From: Diphasiastrum complanatum
Lineage: Eukaryota; Streptophyta; Lycopodiopsida; Lycopodiales; Lycopodiaceae
Reading direction: 5' to 3'
Length of the DNA stretch: 64,000 nt
Assembly: GCA_029204225.1 (NCBI GenBank)
Contig: CM055102.1
Coordinates: 26,390,922 to 26,454,921 of the forward strand
The notes beneath the pieces are model-generated. The model was not told the DNA's origin. It was given only the letters and a program-made list of their open reading frames with translations, and ran no database searches. A program made the translations under genes and the position numbers. Below are positions 41,855 to 54,322 of this stretch, piece after piece. The first letter of the stretch is position 1; each line of letters begins with the position of its first letter.

Positions 41855-44272
41855 GTAGCGCAGGCATCCCAAAGGGAGCCGGGAACCACGACTTAGCTTC
41901 CCAGCCTTCAACTCTTGTCGTCCAAACCCACTTGACATACAAGCAGCCAACTCGCCAACAACGATAAGACTTAACCAACTGGAAGTTCAGAAATCAACAT
42001 TGAGATCCAACCTGGCACCATGCCAGATTGGGGGTCCCGATGTGGGTGACTTCCCTCAAAGCAAGCCGCCCGACATACATCAAACTTAACCAACTCGAAG
42101 CTTCGTTACAAACGAGTAACATCCATTCCAAGCAAGGGGTCTGACTTACATCAGACTTAACCAACTGAAAGCTTCGTCACGAGCACGAGAAGCCAACCTG
42201 GACAGCCATAAACATGTAACTTCTACCCAAGCAAGCCATCCAACTCAGTCGACAGGTTAGAGCCCGTTCCCCAAAAGCTTAACCCATTCACATTCATGCA
42301 AGGAACTGTTGTAAAGCTACCTTTACAAGCTTTACTTTCGGCGCCATCGGCGCCAGCTATGTCCCCGGTGCCAGCAGCGCCCCTGCTGCTCCCGGCGCCA
42401 CTGTGACTAGAATCCAGCCGACGCCAAGTTCCTATGGCTGAAAATCTTTGATCGGTTCTAGCGGAGTCCAGAGAGCTCAGATCGATGTGCAATCACCTCA
42501 CACGATCTAGGCATGATTAAAGGAAGCCTGGGGATCAATAAAATCTAGAGAGAGAAAATGACTTTCTAGAAAGAGAAAATCTTAGAGAGAGAAAAAACGT
42601 GCTTTACCAACTTGGGTAGAGTGCTTGGTATGAGGGGGGGTGCCGAATCACACCAATACTATAGGGGAGTGCGGGTTGCGACTCAGGGCGAGCTCCAACC
42701 AAGTCTCAGCCTCCCTTGCTGGAATGTTGTCATGGCTCTCGCCTTGGCATGCTAGCGCCCCGGAGACTAGGGTCGGTCACACACTTGAAATGTAACCTTC
42801 TCAGATTTATCAATAAAGTGGGATTTTCCTCAAACTGACTCTGATTACCTTCTGGGTTTCAGTGTTCAGTAAAAGCGCCAGTTGTAAGGCCGCTTTCAAA
42901 ATTTTTAACTTGGCACATAGCTGAGGGTCGTATCCCGGGACGCCAACGGTATGCCATCGGGACCATTCGGTCCGTGGCGCCAGCGGTATGCTGTCGGGAC
43001 CATTTGGTCCAGGAACTGGTTGTTTTCATATCTGTCGCGGCTTGTGGTTCTGAGTGTTCCTTGCATGAACGTGAATGGGTTAAGCTCTTGGGGAACGGGC
43101 TCTAACCTGTCGGCTGAGTTGGATGGCTTGCTTGGGTGGATGTTACCTGTTTATGGCTGTCTAGTCTGGCGTGGCGCCAGGTTGGCTTCCAGCGCTCGTG
43201 ACGAAGCTTTCAGTTGGTTAAGTCTGATGTAAGTCAGACCGCTTGCTTGGAATGGATGTTACTCGTTTGTAACGAAGCTTCGAGTTGGTTAAGTTTGATG
43301 TATGTCGGGCGGCTTGCTTGGAGGGAAGTCACCCACATCGGGACCCCCGATTTGGCATGGCGCCAGGTTGGATCTCAATGTTGGTTTTCGGAACTTCAAG
43401 TTGGTTAAGTCTGATCGTTGTTGGCGAGTTGGCTGCTTGTATGTCAAGTGGGTTTGGATGGCAAGAGTTGAAGGCTGGGAAGCTAAGTCATGGTTCCCGG
43501 CTCCCTTTGGAATGCCTGCGCTACAGGAACACTCAAAACTACAAGCCGCGACAGATATGGAGACAACCAGTTCCTGGACCGAATGTTCCCGACAGCATAC
43601 TGCTGGCGTCACGGACCAAATGGTCCCGACGGCATACCGCTGGTGTCCCGGGACACGACCCTCAGCTATGTGCCAAATTAAAAAGTTTGAAGCGGCCTTA
43701 CAACTAGCGCTTTTACCGAACACTGAAACCCAAAAGGTAATCAGAGTCAGTTTGAGGAAAATCCCACTTTATTGATAAATTTGAGAAAGTTACATTTCAA
43801 GTGTGTGACCGACCCTAGTCTCCGAGGTGTTGGCAATGCCAAGGCGAGTGCCAGGACAACATTCCAGCAAGGGAGGCTGAGACTTGGTTGGAGCTCGCCC
43901 TGAGTCACAACCCACACTCCCCTATAGTATTGGTGGGATTCGCCACCTCCCCTTATACCAAGTACTCTACCCAGGCTGGTAAAGCACATTTTCTCTCTCT
44001 GGGATTTTCTCTCTATAAAAAAGACAATTTCTCTCTCTAGAATTTATTGATCCCCAGGCTTCCTTTAATCATGCCTAGATCGTGTGAGGTGATTGCACAT
44101 CGATCTAAGCTCTCTAGACTTCGCTAGAACCGATCAAAGATTTTCAGCCATAGGAATTTGGCACCGGCTGGATTCTGGTCACAGTGGCTCCGGCGTCGGT
44201 GGCCCCGGGAGCAGCAAAGGCGCTGCTGGCGTCAGTGGCGCCGGAAGTAAAACTTGTAAAGGTAGATTTACA
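41855..44272 (-). repeat. Family F LTR F2, minus strand, interrupted by F3
   Basis: The minus-strand LTR runs from TGTAAATC at 44272 to GCTACA at 41855. It is split at 42306/43531 by the plus-strand copy F3 plus one target duplication. Without the insert it is about 1.19 kb, the family length. Its start is diverged or shortened (TGTAAATCTACC instead of TGTTGTAAAGCTACC). Confidence 0.88.
42307..43525 (+). mobile_element. Family F solo LTR F3, nested in F2 in the opposite orientation
   Basis: It starts TGTTGTAAAGCTACC and ends GCCTGCGCTACA, 1,219 bp, flanked by GGAAC on both sides (42302-42306 and 43526-43530). The interrupted LTR F2 continues exactly after the duplication, so the order of events is certain: F2 first, F3 second. 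Confidence 0.93.
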
Positions 44273-44275
44273 AAA

Positions 44276-44850
44276 GAAACCCAAAAGGTAGTCAGACTCA
44301 ATTTGAGGAAAATCCCACTATTAATAAATCTGAGAAGGTTACATTTCAAGTGTGTGACCGACCCTAGTCTCCGGGGTGCTGGCATGCCAAGGCGGGCGCC
44401 AGTGCAACATTCCAGCAAGGGAGGCTGGAACTTGGTTGGAGCTCGCCTTGAGTCGCAACCCGCACTCCCCTATAATATTGGTGGGATTTGCCACCTTCCC
44501 TCATACCAAGTACTCTACACAAGCTGGTAAAGCACGTTTTTGCTCTCTAGGATTTTCTCTCTCTAGAATTTATTGATCCCCAAGCTTCCTTTAATCATGC
44601 CAAGATCGTGTGAGGTGATTGCATATCGATCTGAGCTCTCTGGACTTCGCTAGAACCGATCAAAGATTTTCAGCCATAAGAACTTGGCGCCGGCTGGATT
44701 CTGGTCACAGTGGCGCCGGGAGCGGCGCCGGCGCTGGTGGTGCCAGGAGCAGCATTGGCGCTGCTGGTGCTGGGAGCAATAGTGGCGCTGTCGGCGCCTG
44801 GGGGCAATGTTGGCGCCATAAGTAAAGCTTGTAAAGGTAGCTTCACAACA
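44276..44850 (-). repeat. Family F LTR F5, partial, minus strand
   Basis: The minus-strand start TGTTGTGAAGCTACC lies at 44850. The LTR is cut at about 44276, where F2 begins. It has the longest GGCGCC/GGCGCT repeat track of the copies (about 44690-44820). The flank right of it, ACATG, is also present at the same place in repeat G copy A (33071), consistent with insertion at that site. Confidence 0.82.
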
Positions 44851-45755
44851 ACATGCAAAACAAGAAAACCATATGAACACATTGTTGGCAAGGTCTATCC
44901 TATTCTGCCAAAGATCTTACCATACTAACATGATTTCCATAGCATCTGAAGTAAGAGACTTATATTACACGTTAAATAAGAAAACCATATGAATATGTTC
45001 AGGGCAAGTTCTTGCCTATTCAGCCAAAAACCTAGAGGCTATACATGGCAAGATGCGGTAGAACACAAATATTCAAATGCTTGCATGCCATTCCACATGC
45101 ATAATGGATTGTCCATTCTGCATTTAAAATGGGCATAATGGACAAAATTTTGCAGAATAGGCAATGGAATAGGCACTAGGCCAGCCCATTGGGTTGAGTA
45201 AGGGCTGCTGAGGGAGGAATTGGCATTCCATAATACATGAAAATCCACACTCTTGCCACACCTACGCTTACAGAGAAATAAGGTCCACAAAGTTAATCAA
45301 GAATTGCAAACTTTCTTTATTCATAGATTTCATGGCTGCAGCACGATTTGAGCGGTCGATTTGTGGTTGATTTGCTAATACATACAGTTGCGCGAAAAAA
45401 GGATACCATATAATCTGCATACAAATGCCTCAGTAAGCAACAGACGCCAAATGTTGTCCTCCAATAAGTGGCATGCTGCTAGTGGAGGATTCCTTTCCTT
45501 TCCTCTCCTTGAGGCCTATAGTTGGACGCCAGTGAGCCACACAATGAGGATGTACATACAAGAGAAAAATAAAAAACAAACAGATGTCAAATGTCGGATG
45601 TTGAGGCTCAATTGACAAGCTCCATGTAAAGAACCAAGAAGCAAGTGAAAAAAAGGACATAAGCAAGGATCTTTGTTCAAGGCCACACCATGTACTCCAG
45701 TCTGCATGGTTGCAAATTGGTTTTTGTAATGCAATGAAGTCGAAGTTGACTATCA
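44851..45755 (+). repeat. Dispersed repeat G, copy B
   Basis: Matches 33071-33958. Unlike copy A it continues without a break (GTTGACTATCAACATTC) into a Copia LTR remnant, so it represents the site without the CATTAGGG insertion. Confidence 0.85.
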
Positions 45756-46085
45756 ACATTCTAATTGACTCCTGATATCAGACACATTTCAGGCAGCACG
45801 ACACTTGAGAAGGAGAACAAAATCATAACACTTCTAAACATTAGACGCTCTTTTAATCAAGTTAAATACGCAATTGGATTCTGATTCCCATTCAGACTTG
45901 ATAAAAACTAATCATCAAAAGTCAATATAACAGAACAATTCTAGCTCAAATTTTTGCATGCTACAACATGTAGTTAACATATAAAGTAGCTAACTTGTAA
46001 TGATTTAAACCATCTAAGAAATTCATGACTTGCCTAACCTATATCAGAGTTCTCCAATATCTACTGAGAGACTGTTACTGTTTAA
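45756..46085 (-). repeat. Copia tail and LTR remnant, minus strand
   Basis: Reverse-complement match to 62920-63250: the end of RNase H (CTCTCAGTAGATATTGG), a stop, then CAAGTCATGAATTTCTTAGA and the rest of a roughly 290-bp LTR-like segment. Homology ends near 46085. Confidence 0.75.
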
Positions 46086-47296
46086 TCTTTAAAAGGGCCC
46101 AGGGAAGTTTCTCTAGCACCTAACCATGCCCCATGGAGCTAGTCATAGATATTTATTATATATGCTTGCTCCTTGATTTCTCCTTTCAAGCAAGGGGCTC
46201 CTAGAGTAATTTGAAACATGAAACATTTGAGCTTAAAGAAGCAGGGGGTGACATGGAGGCTCTCAAAGTATCATGTGTACTTGGTCCCTAGATTTCCTTG
46301 TAAACAAAGGCTCCTAGCTTACTTTGAAATATATACGATTTGAGCTTAAAGAAGTACGAGGCTACTGATAAGATAGTTGTATATAAGAATCATACTAATC
46401 TAGACATTGTTCTCTTGAGACCTTTTCTGTGTTGGAAAAAGCTTTCATCGTGTTCATTCACTGATTGATAGAATCTCTTGGTTACTTTTTGTCAAAAGTT
46501 CACAGCAACTTAAATAACATCTACACTCCATGATTGCATTTCTAACTGAACTGGCAACCTCAATTTCGCTAAAACAATAGAATGATTTAGTTGCTAACAC
46601 ATCAAAAAAGAGCACAACTTCCCATTATGAGGATAAATAATTAGACAAAAACTTTGTCAAACTCATCCAAGAACAACAAAATCTAAGACAGACTACCAGT
46701 GGAGTTGATAAGATAATGTGGACTGCAAAACTTCTACATGTAAGGTTATCTGGACTCTAAAAGATATCGAATGCCAGGTTGATCGATTACGAACTTGTAA
46801 TAAAAAAAGAAAACAAGTAACTTCAAATACAAGAGTACAAATCATCGTTTATTTTCTTTAAGATTATACCTGCAGAATGTTTAAAACTGCTCTAACGACT
46901 CTTGGGCCTTCAAAAACTCAGCGCTTTGCCTTGCTTGACAAATTATTTTTGCCCATCTCGATACGTTCCTCCTTATATACGACCCTCGAGGTACTTTTCT
47001 GTTTAGAAAATGAAGACTTTCCTGCAGCCACAGTAGCTAGCCAGATAGAATTCCAGACAAGATAGACTCTGAAATCCAACTAGCCTTTTGCCCCATCACT
47101 CCACTTTGTATCAGAGGTGAGCGAGGTAGAGAATGCTGGATTTGATGGAAGGAAAAACGATATTACAGTATAGCGCTTTCTTCCTTTGTAAAAAAATACG
47201 TATTTTAAAAAAAAATTGGTCAACTTTTGGAACGGGCAACTATGCTTTTGACCATAGTGACACAAAAACTTGATAGCTAGGAATGCGAAGTAGCTT
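46086..47296. other. No gene; short degenerate repeat
   Basis: Two related units of about 85 bp (near 46165-46245 and 46270-46365), sharing TTTGAGCTTAAAGAAG at their ends, are the only structure noted. Confidence 0.45.
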
Positions 47297-47823
47297 TCCA
47301 AACCCACTTGACATACAAGCAACCAACTCACCAACAACGATCAGACTTAACCAACTGGAAGTTCAGAAACCAACATTGAGATCCAACCTGGCGCCATGCC
47401 AAATCGAGGGTCCCGATGTGGGTGACTTTCCTCCAAGCAAGCCGCCCGACATACATCAAACTTAACCAACTCGAAGCTTCGTTACAAATGAGTAACATCC
47501 ATTCCAAGCATGCGGTCTGACTTACATCAGACTTAACCAACTGAAAGCTTCGTCACGAGCGCTGGAAGCCAACCTGGCGCCATGCCAGATTGGACAGCCA
47601 TAAACAGGTAACTTCCACCCAAGCAAGCCATCCAACTCAGCCGACAGGTTAGAGCCCGTTCCCCAAGAGCTTAACCCATTCACGTTCATGCAAGGAACAC
47701 TCAGAACCACAAGCCGACAAATATGGAGACAACCAGTTCCTGGACCAAATGGTCCCGACAGCATATCGCTGGCGCCACGGACCGAATGGTCCTGACGGCA
47801 TACTGCTGGCGTCCCGGGATACG
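47297..47823 (-). repeat. Family F LTR fragment F7
   Basis: Internal part of the LTR on the minus strand; both LTR ends are missing. It may be what remains of the 3' LTR of the element whose 5' LTR is at 49781-50978. Confidence 0.85.
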
Positions 47824-49780
47824 GCTCTTTGAGGTAGGCAAAGATTGAGTACTCTGCAATGCACCTCTCACTTAGCTTGAAGTAGCTATCTTTGAATCAA
47901 TCCAAATGTAACCATTGACCTCGTGGAGAGCCAAGGGGTCGCACCAGTTTGATCCGCATACGAACTATCTCTTCGCGTTCGTTTGAAGCGCCATGTCCGT
48001 CGCGCAAAACTTGACTTTCACAATTCCATCACTGGTCAGTTGCCTCATAGTCAAAACAAGAAGTGTACATCTAGCTTGGCTTCAAGTAGCTCTCTTTGAA
48101 TCATACACATGCACCCAGAGTTTGCACTAGTCCGATCTCAACATGAACTATCCCTTAGCATCCGTTTGAAGTACCAAGTCTCTCGTGCAAGACTCAACTT
48201 TCACAGTTCCTTAATTGATCAGCTGCCTTACACGTAACACAAGTCAACGTACTCATTATGTCTCCTCATCATTGCTGGTCTAGAGAAAGCCTATAACAAG
48301 CTTTCCCTTCCACAACAAAAACTTGTCAACTTATTAGGTCCAAAGTTCGCCAGTCTCCTCGTGTGAGTATGGCTAGGTAACCTTGAATTTGCCCTCATTT
48401 TAATCAACTTTCATTCAAAATTTGCCCCAAGAGAGATGTGTGTGTGATAGTTCCCCTTCACTTATAAAAAGAGTTGATGGGACTTAGAATAGAGTTCTCA
48501 GACAAAAAGCCTTTTCAACACTTTGCTTCCCATCTGCTAGGATTATGGCTTGATCCAACTTGTTGCCAATCTCTGAAGAGGATCCTAGTCTTGTTCCCCT
48601 CTGAGGAAAAACCCAACTGATACTGGATATCACCCATGCTCAGTGAGTTTCAGTTCCGAAAGTAGCCATCTCAAATGAAGACCAACTGCTCCATAGAAGA
48701 TCTCCCTTGAAATTGCTCTTTCCAACTTTTGACTTCCTGCTCGCGTCTGGTGGGCGTCGTCGCAAATGAAATTAACCCAAGAAACAGGCTAGCCATCCAT
48801 CATTTGCAAACATCCAGTCGTTTTGTTGTCGTTCACGTGCGAGTACTTGAACTGCGAATCCGCCCCCAGATTCTGTAGTCCTCTTTGTTTGATGGTGTAA
48901 GCCTTCAAAAGAAAGGTTCCTTCTCGAGCCATCAGCTCCTTGTATCACAAGCAATCATGCAAACCAGGCAAAGCACGAGTACTAAGACTCACCACGAATA
49001 CATGCAAGCCAGACACTCGGGCAGTTTTACTAATAGGTAACAAAGACACGAGCCCCCTTTGAGATAGTCCTGCCAAAGGACCTTTGCCTGGCCGCACCCA
49101 TACAGATCGATCACAGAATCAGCCCACAGAGAACACCCCTCCAACTATCCGTGCTTTCACCATTAAGCAGCACATTGTCGCAGTCACGCCCTACCACTTT
49201 TTGGTCGATAGCCCTTATAGCTAGATGAACGGCAACTATCCTGGAATATACCAGCCCGTGGACGCACCCATGCTTTTACCGTTAGGCAGCACATTGGCTC
49301 GATAACGCCCCCACCAAATCTAGTCGATAGCCCTTATAGCTAAACGATTGGCAGCATACCACCCCAATCGTGGACGCACCCGTGCTTTCACCGTTAGGAA
49401 GCACATTGCCTCAGTAACGCCCCCACCGAATTTGGTCCATAGCCCTTATAGCTAAACGAACGGTGGCTATCGCGAATATGTCACCCTGCACCCCACAAGG
49501 CACAAACTGTGCTTACACCCACCTAATGTCAACACATTGCCTCATCTGTCCTACGTGCAGATGGCGCCAGGCCCGAACCGCAGAAACTGACCATCCTTAC
49601 ACCTCAAGGGTAGCACCTTGACTCATCAAGCCCCCGTTCTGCCGACCACCCCGACCGTGGACGCACCCATGCTTACACTGTGGGCAGCACCTTGCGCAAC
49701 AGTTGTCCTGATGAACCCCAAACAATGGCCATCCCTGTGAGATCCACATAGATGACCAGCCAGTCGACTCTGATACCACA
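47824..49780 (-). mobile_element. Family F internal region, copy 2 (non-coding)
   Basis: It starts at the PBS and runs left without recognisable genes. Two internal repeats stand out: a unit of about 115 bp present three times at 49149-49470 (CCCTTATAGCTA, GTGGACGCACCC) but once in copy 1, and a degenerate pair of about 190 bp at 47870-48060 and 48072-48245. Confidence 0.75.
49760..49778 (-). other. Primer-binding site of family F, copy 2
   Basis: TGGTATCAGAGTCGACTGG on the minus strand, 2 bp after the LTR end. Confidence 0.85.
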
Positions 49781-50978
49781 TGTAGCGCAGGCATCCCAAA
49801 GGGAGCCGAGAACCACGACTTAGCTTCCCAGCCTTCAACTCTCGCCGTCCAAACCCACTTGACATACAAGTAGCCAACTCGCCAACAACGATCAGACTTA
49901 ACCAACTGGAAGTTCAGAAACCAACATTGAGATCCAACCTGGCGCCATGCCAGATCGGGGGTCTCGATGTGGGTGACTTCCCTCCAAGCAAGCCGCCCGA
50001 CATACATCAAACTTAACCAATTCGAAGCTTCGTTACAAACGAGTAACATCCATTCCAAGCAAGGGGTCTGACTTACATCAGACTTAACCAACTGAAAGCT
50101 TCGTCACGAGCGCTGGAAGCCAACCTGGCGCCACACCAGACTGGACAGCCATAAATAGGTAACTTCCATCCAAGAAAGCCATCCAACTCAGCCGACAGGT
50201 TAGAGCCCGTTCCCCAAGACCTTAACCCATTCACATTCATGCAAGGAACACTCAGAACCACAAGCCACGACAGATATGGAGACAACCAGTTCCTGGACCA
50301 AATGGTCCCAGCAGCATACCGCTGGCGCCACGGACCGAATGGTCCTGACGGCATACCGCTGGCATCCCGGGATACGACCCTAAGCTATGTTCCAAATCAA
50401 AAAGTTTGAAGCGGCCTTACAACTAGCGCTTTACCGAACACTGAAACCCAGAAGGTAATCAGAGTCAATGTGAGAAAAATCCCACTTTATTGATAAATCT
50501 GAGAAGGTTACATTTCAAGTGTGTGACCGACCCAAGTCTCCGGGGCGCTGGCATGCCAAGGCGAGTGCTAGGACAACATTCCAGCTAGGGAGGCTGAGAC
50601 TTGGTTGGAGCTCGCCCTGAGTCGCAACCCGCACTGCCCTATAGTATTGGTGGGATTTGCCACCTCCCCTTATACCAAGTACTCTACCCAAGCTGGTAAA
50701 GCACATTTTATCTCTCTAGAAAGTCATCGTCTCTCTCTATAATTTATTGATCCCCATGCTTCCTTTAATCATGCCTAGATCGTGTGAGGTAATTGCACAT
50801 CGATCTGAGCTCTCTGGACTTCGCTAGAACCGATCAAAGATTTTCAGACATAGGAACTTGGCGTCGGCTGGATTCTGGTCACAGTGGCGCCGGGACCAGT
50901 AGGGGTGTTGTTGGCGCCGAGGACAATGCTGGCGCCGGTAGCGCCGAAAGTAAAGCTTGTAAAGGTAACTTTACAACA
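49781..50978 (-). repeat. Family F 5' LTR F6 (1,198 bp)
   Basis: Minus-strand LTR from TGTTGTAAAG at 50978 to GCTACA at 49781, complete at both ends and followed by the PBS. The right flank is CACAT (50979-50983); no matching left duplication is found because the 3' end of the element is lost. Confidence 0.9.
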
Positions 50979-52134
50979 CACATGCCCAGGCTCACGCACA
51001 CATGCGTGAAGTTGGGCATTTCCACTATATATGCAGGTATAAGTTTTTAAAAAATGTGATTATGGGATAAACAGAGGTATGCCACGTGGCAACAAATTAG
51101 GGAGTAGGCCAGTGGAGGGCGGGCAGACTGGGCGGGTAGCAGCAGGGCGGCACCTGGGACGAGTGTCGGGAGGCAAACTGAGGCCGGGCCAGACCATGTG
51201 TGCCAGTAAGATACGAGGCTAGGAATGCCCTCAGACATAAAAGCACAGTCTCTCATGTGTTGTATAGATAGAAATAATGCCCTTCCCACCTTTGAATATT
51301 ACTTTTAACAATCAAAATTTACATGATATGGTATGAACATTATTTTGTGATATTGGTGCCATTTTGTCCTCTGTTTTGTTTCTACAAAGTTCGGATTTCA
51401 AATTCAACTCTGTATTCTTGCTCTGCGTCCATTTTTTTGGAATGCTCTCGCACCCATTGCCTGTTCCTATTCATGTTTACTTCCAAAGTATCTTTTGATC
51501 CAAGTATGACTGACTCTTTGACTACTATTAACAAAACTCTATTGCAAATATGGAGTCATCAAGCTAACACTGATCAATAGCACTTAAATGCACGAAAGCT
51601 TTCATTTTACAAAACCTACCTAGAAAGTTGTGTTCTGCAACTTTTGACATTTCTAGCATAGAAAAAAGATTTTGTGCCACCAATATAACCAAAGTACCAA
51701 GCATAAGAAAAACTTGTTCATGAAAAATCAGCATGAACAATGATAATGTTAACTGTAATAAGAACTACTGAAGAAAGAAACTGTCAAACAAAGCAGGAAT
51801 AAGAAATGCTTGAAGTTGTCAAAACAAATTTGAATATTGAATTGAGATTTCACTCAGATAGAGTCAGATGACATGATTAAGTCTGACAATAAACTTAATG
51901 ACGACCTATGTATGTGTTGTGCTGATTATACAGACTTTGTTGCATAAACCTATGTGCCTAGTTTCTATTTATACCTTGTCTAGAGGCGAAATGTAGCTAT
52001 GTCAAAATGATGTCAAAATAAGCATATACTGGAATTTATATTCTCTTCAGTAACTACTATCTATGGAGAATGCTTAGTATTATACACAAAGGTAATTTAT
52101 GGGTCAGTAAGACACTAAAGAAGTATTGTAAACA
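50979..52134. other. No gene recognised
   Basis: A GC-richer patch (51080-51200) with TGCCACGTGGCA at 51080-51091 (palindromic) stands out from AT-rich surroundings. No coding frame has recognisable motifs. Confidence 0.45.
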
Positions 52135-52825
52135 AATAGCAAAATTCTAGAGAAGATTCCCCTATGCTCAAGTGAAAATAAAAGTGCTAGTCAATGACTT
52201 AACCAATCTTTAAAAATGATCACACAGTTGCAGACCAATGAAAACCTGTGATAGAAAAAGTTCTCATATCCAGTCCAATGCACCCAAGTTGACAGTCATG
52301 CAAAAGGGGAATGATCTGGGCAAGTGTAGCTATCAGCCATATAACTTGCACAACTTTTAGCAACTACTAGCACTCTTGGTAGTTCTTTTTTGGTTGATCA
52401 GTTGCAAATATTAATAAAAGTTGGTCTACTCTTCAAAGTGGGGGTGAAACTTTTGAGCATAAATTTTTAAATCAGCACTAATCTAGATTAATACATTAAT
52501 TAAAACTTGATCATTCTCAATCTATTAGAAATCTAGATTCTACAATAAACCACTGAAGATGTATTGTAAACAAATAGCAGAAATATGAAAAAGCATCCCC
52601 TACCATAGATATATGCTCAAGTGAAAATAGAAGTTCTAATCAGGGACATACAACAATATCTTAGAACGATCACAAAGTTGATAACTAATGAAAGCTTTTG
52701 ATAGAAAAAGTTTGAGATCTAGCCCAATGCACCCAACTTGACAATCGTGCAAAGGGGAATGATCTTGGCAAGTGAAGCTATCAGCCATACAACTTCACAA
52801 TTTTTTGCAACTACTGAGAAGGTAG
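52135..52825 (+). repeat. Pair of diverged direct repeats, about 240 bp each
   Basis: 52135-52370 and 52571-52825 share, in order, CTCAAGTGAAAATA, GATAGAAAAAGTT, CAATGCACCCAA and CTATCAGCCATA. They are diverged by many substitutions and small indels. No gene is seen. Confidence 0.75.
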
Positions 52826-53850
52826 TTCTTTCTTTGGTGATCAGTAGCAAATACACTGATAAATGTTTGTCTAAACTTTCAAGCTACATTGTGTTTTTTT
52901 CATTCCTACAAAAATGTCTGGGATGTTTATTCTGATGAGTTTAGAGTTTACAGAATCATTATGGTTCCATATGGTTTCATATTAGAGATACAAAGGTATA
53001 CATGTTCAATATGGTTTCCTATGTATACCAGCTAACTTAATTAAGCATGCCTGAACTTACTAAGTTGAGATTAATTTACATGTGGCTTCAATACAACCAC
53101 CCATGGGAAGAAGTTGATCTTAAAAAAACATCATCTATCATAGATTAAGTAGGGTTTTTTATTTTCTTGACTCAAAGACATTACCTCAACCAAAATTTTA
53201 AGCACTATATTTGTTTTGCCAACCAGTGAGTAGGAACTCTGATGAGCTTATACAAGAGTTGTTAATGAGTATAATACATTCCTTTGTCAAATCCACAATT
53301 TAGAATGGTGGTATTTTTTTTCAAAATGAATAAAATTAGAAATTCCAAAACAAAAATGTCATTCAACTAAGATTGGATGCAAATTAAGTAGTAATTTTCA
53401 AAATCTTATATCTTGTGAATGAGCATAAAGCTATACATTATGATATAGTGAATAAAAGTTTCTTATGTTCATAGATATTAGTAACATAAGATACAATTAT
53501 AGATACAAGTTTTGTACTTGTAACAACGTCATACAGCTCCTTAGCCATCAGCACAACTCATCTTAAATTTCCACAGATGGTAATTGGCTCCATCAAGCTT
53601 GTCCATGATAGGACTGAATTTCCCTTGGGAATCCATGTGGAAGATTAGTCTAGATGATAGTAGTAACTATCAGTGACTTAAGTATGAGAATCTAGTGTTA
53701 AATTACAGAACAAGAAAACAGTTATCCTATCGGCTAGTAGGATCAGGTTCTATGGGAAGCTTATCAGGCTATAGAAATAGCTCTGATATAAAACCGCTTG
53801 AAAAATCAGATGGTTTATGATATTAAAGCTCTAAATAATCAGCGAATAGT
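52826..53850. other. No gene recognised
   Basis: AT-rich. By position it would be the internal region of the minus-strand LTR element whose PBS is at 53851-53870. Confidence 0.4.
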
Positions 53851-53870
53851 AACCTATCGCTCTGATACCA
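53851..53870 (-). other. Primer-binding site of an LTR element (family H)
   Basis: The minus strand reads TGGTATCAGAGCGATAGGTT, preceded by an LTR end TTTCCCAGCA. Confidence 0.8.
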
Positions 53871-54170
53871 TGCTGGGAAAGTGTGAGAAGTTCCCTTGGT
53901 GCGTGCACTATTTGTAACAATAGGCGAACACAATAATGAAGTTAAGTTTAGAGCTAGGTGCATGGTGCTAGCAGAAGCAAGAGCACACAATCAGACAAAG
54001 CAATCAGAAGGTCAGACAGAGAGCCGAAAGCATTGCAAATACTGACAAAACCTGAAGGCAGAACTAGATAGCACTTTATTCAGATTGATTGTAGCGAAAT
54101 ACAAGTCAATAATGTAGGTGAGCACAATACAATCGCGGGCAAAATCGCGTGCTCACAAAGCTAACTACAA
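53871..54170 (-). repeat. Family H LTR remnant
   Basis: It extends right from the LTR end at 53871. The far border is uncertain. It contains perfect 8-bp inverted arms GTGAGCAC/GTGCTCAC (54118-54125 and 54149-54156). Confidence 0.5.
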
Positions 54171-54297
54171 ATTGTAAAAGCTATGAGCTTATTACTGACG
54201 ATCCGTCTGAAGAGGAGAATCAATGCATGAAAGCATCTATTGTGTCTATTTCATCGGATTCAATAATCCATGTTTTTCTTATAATTGATCAATTGCA

Positions 54298-54322
54298 TGT
54301 GTGTGTGTGTGTGTGTGTGTGT
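54298..54322. repeat. (TG)n microsatellite, 25 bp
   Basis: Uninterrupted TG run. Confidence 0.97.

Noticed and set aside
43285-43775. Overlapping long frames in family F LTRs
   Set aside because: They arise from GC-rich tandem repeats and overlap on both strands; the frames are those of a non-coding LTR.
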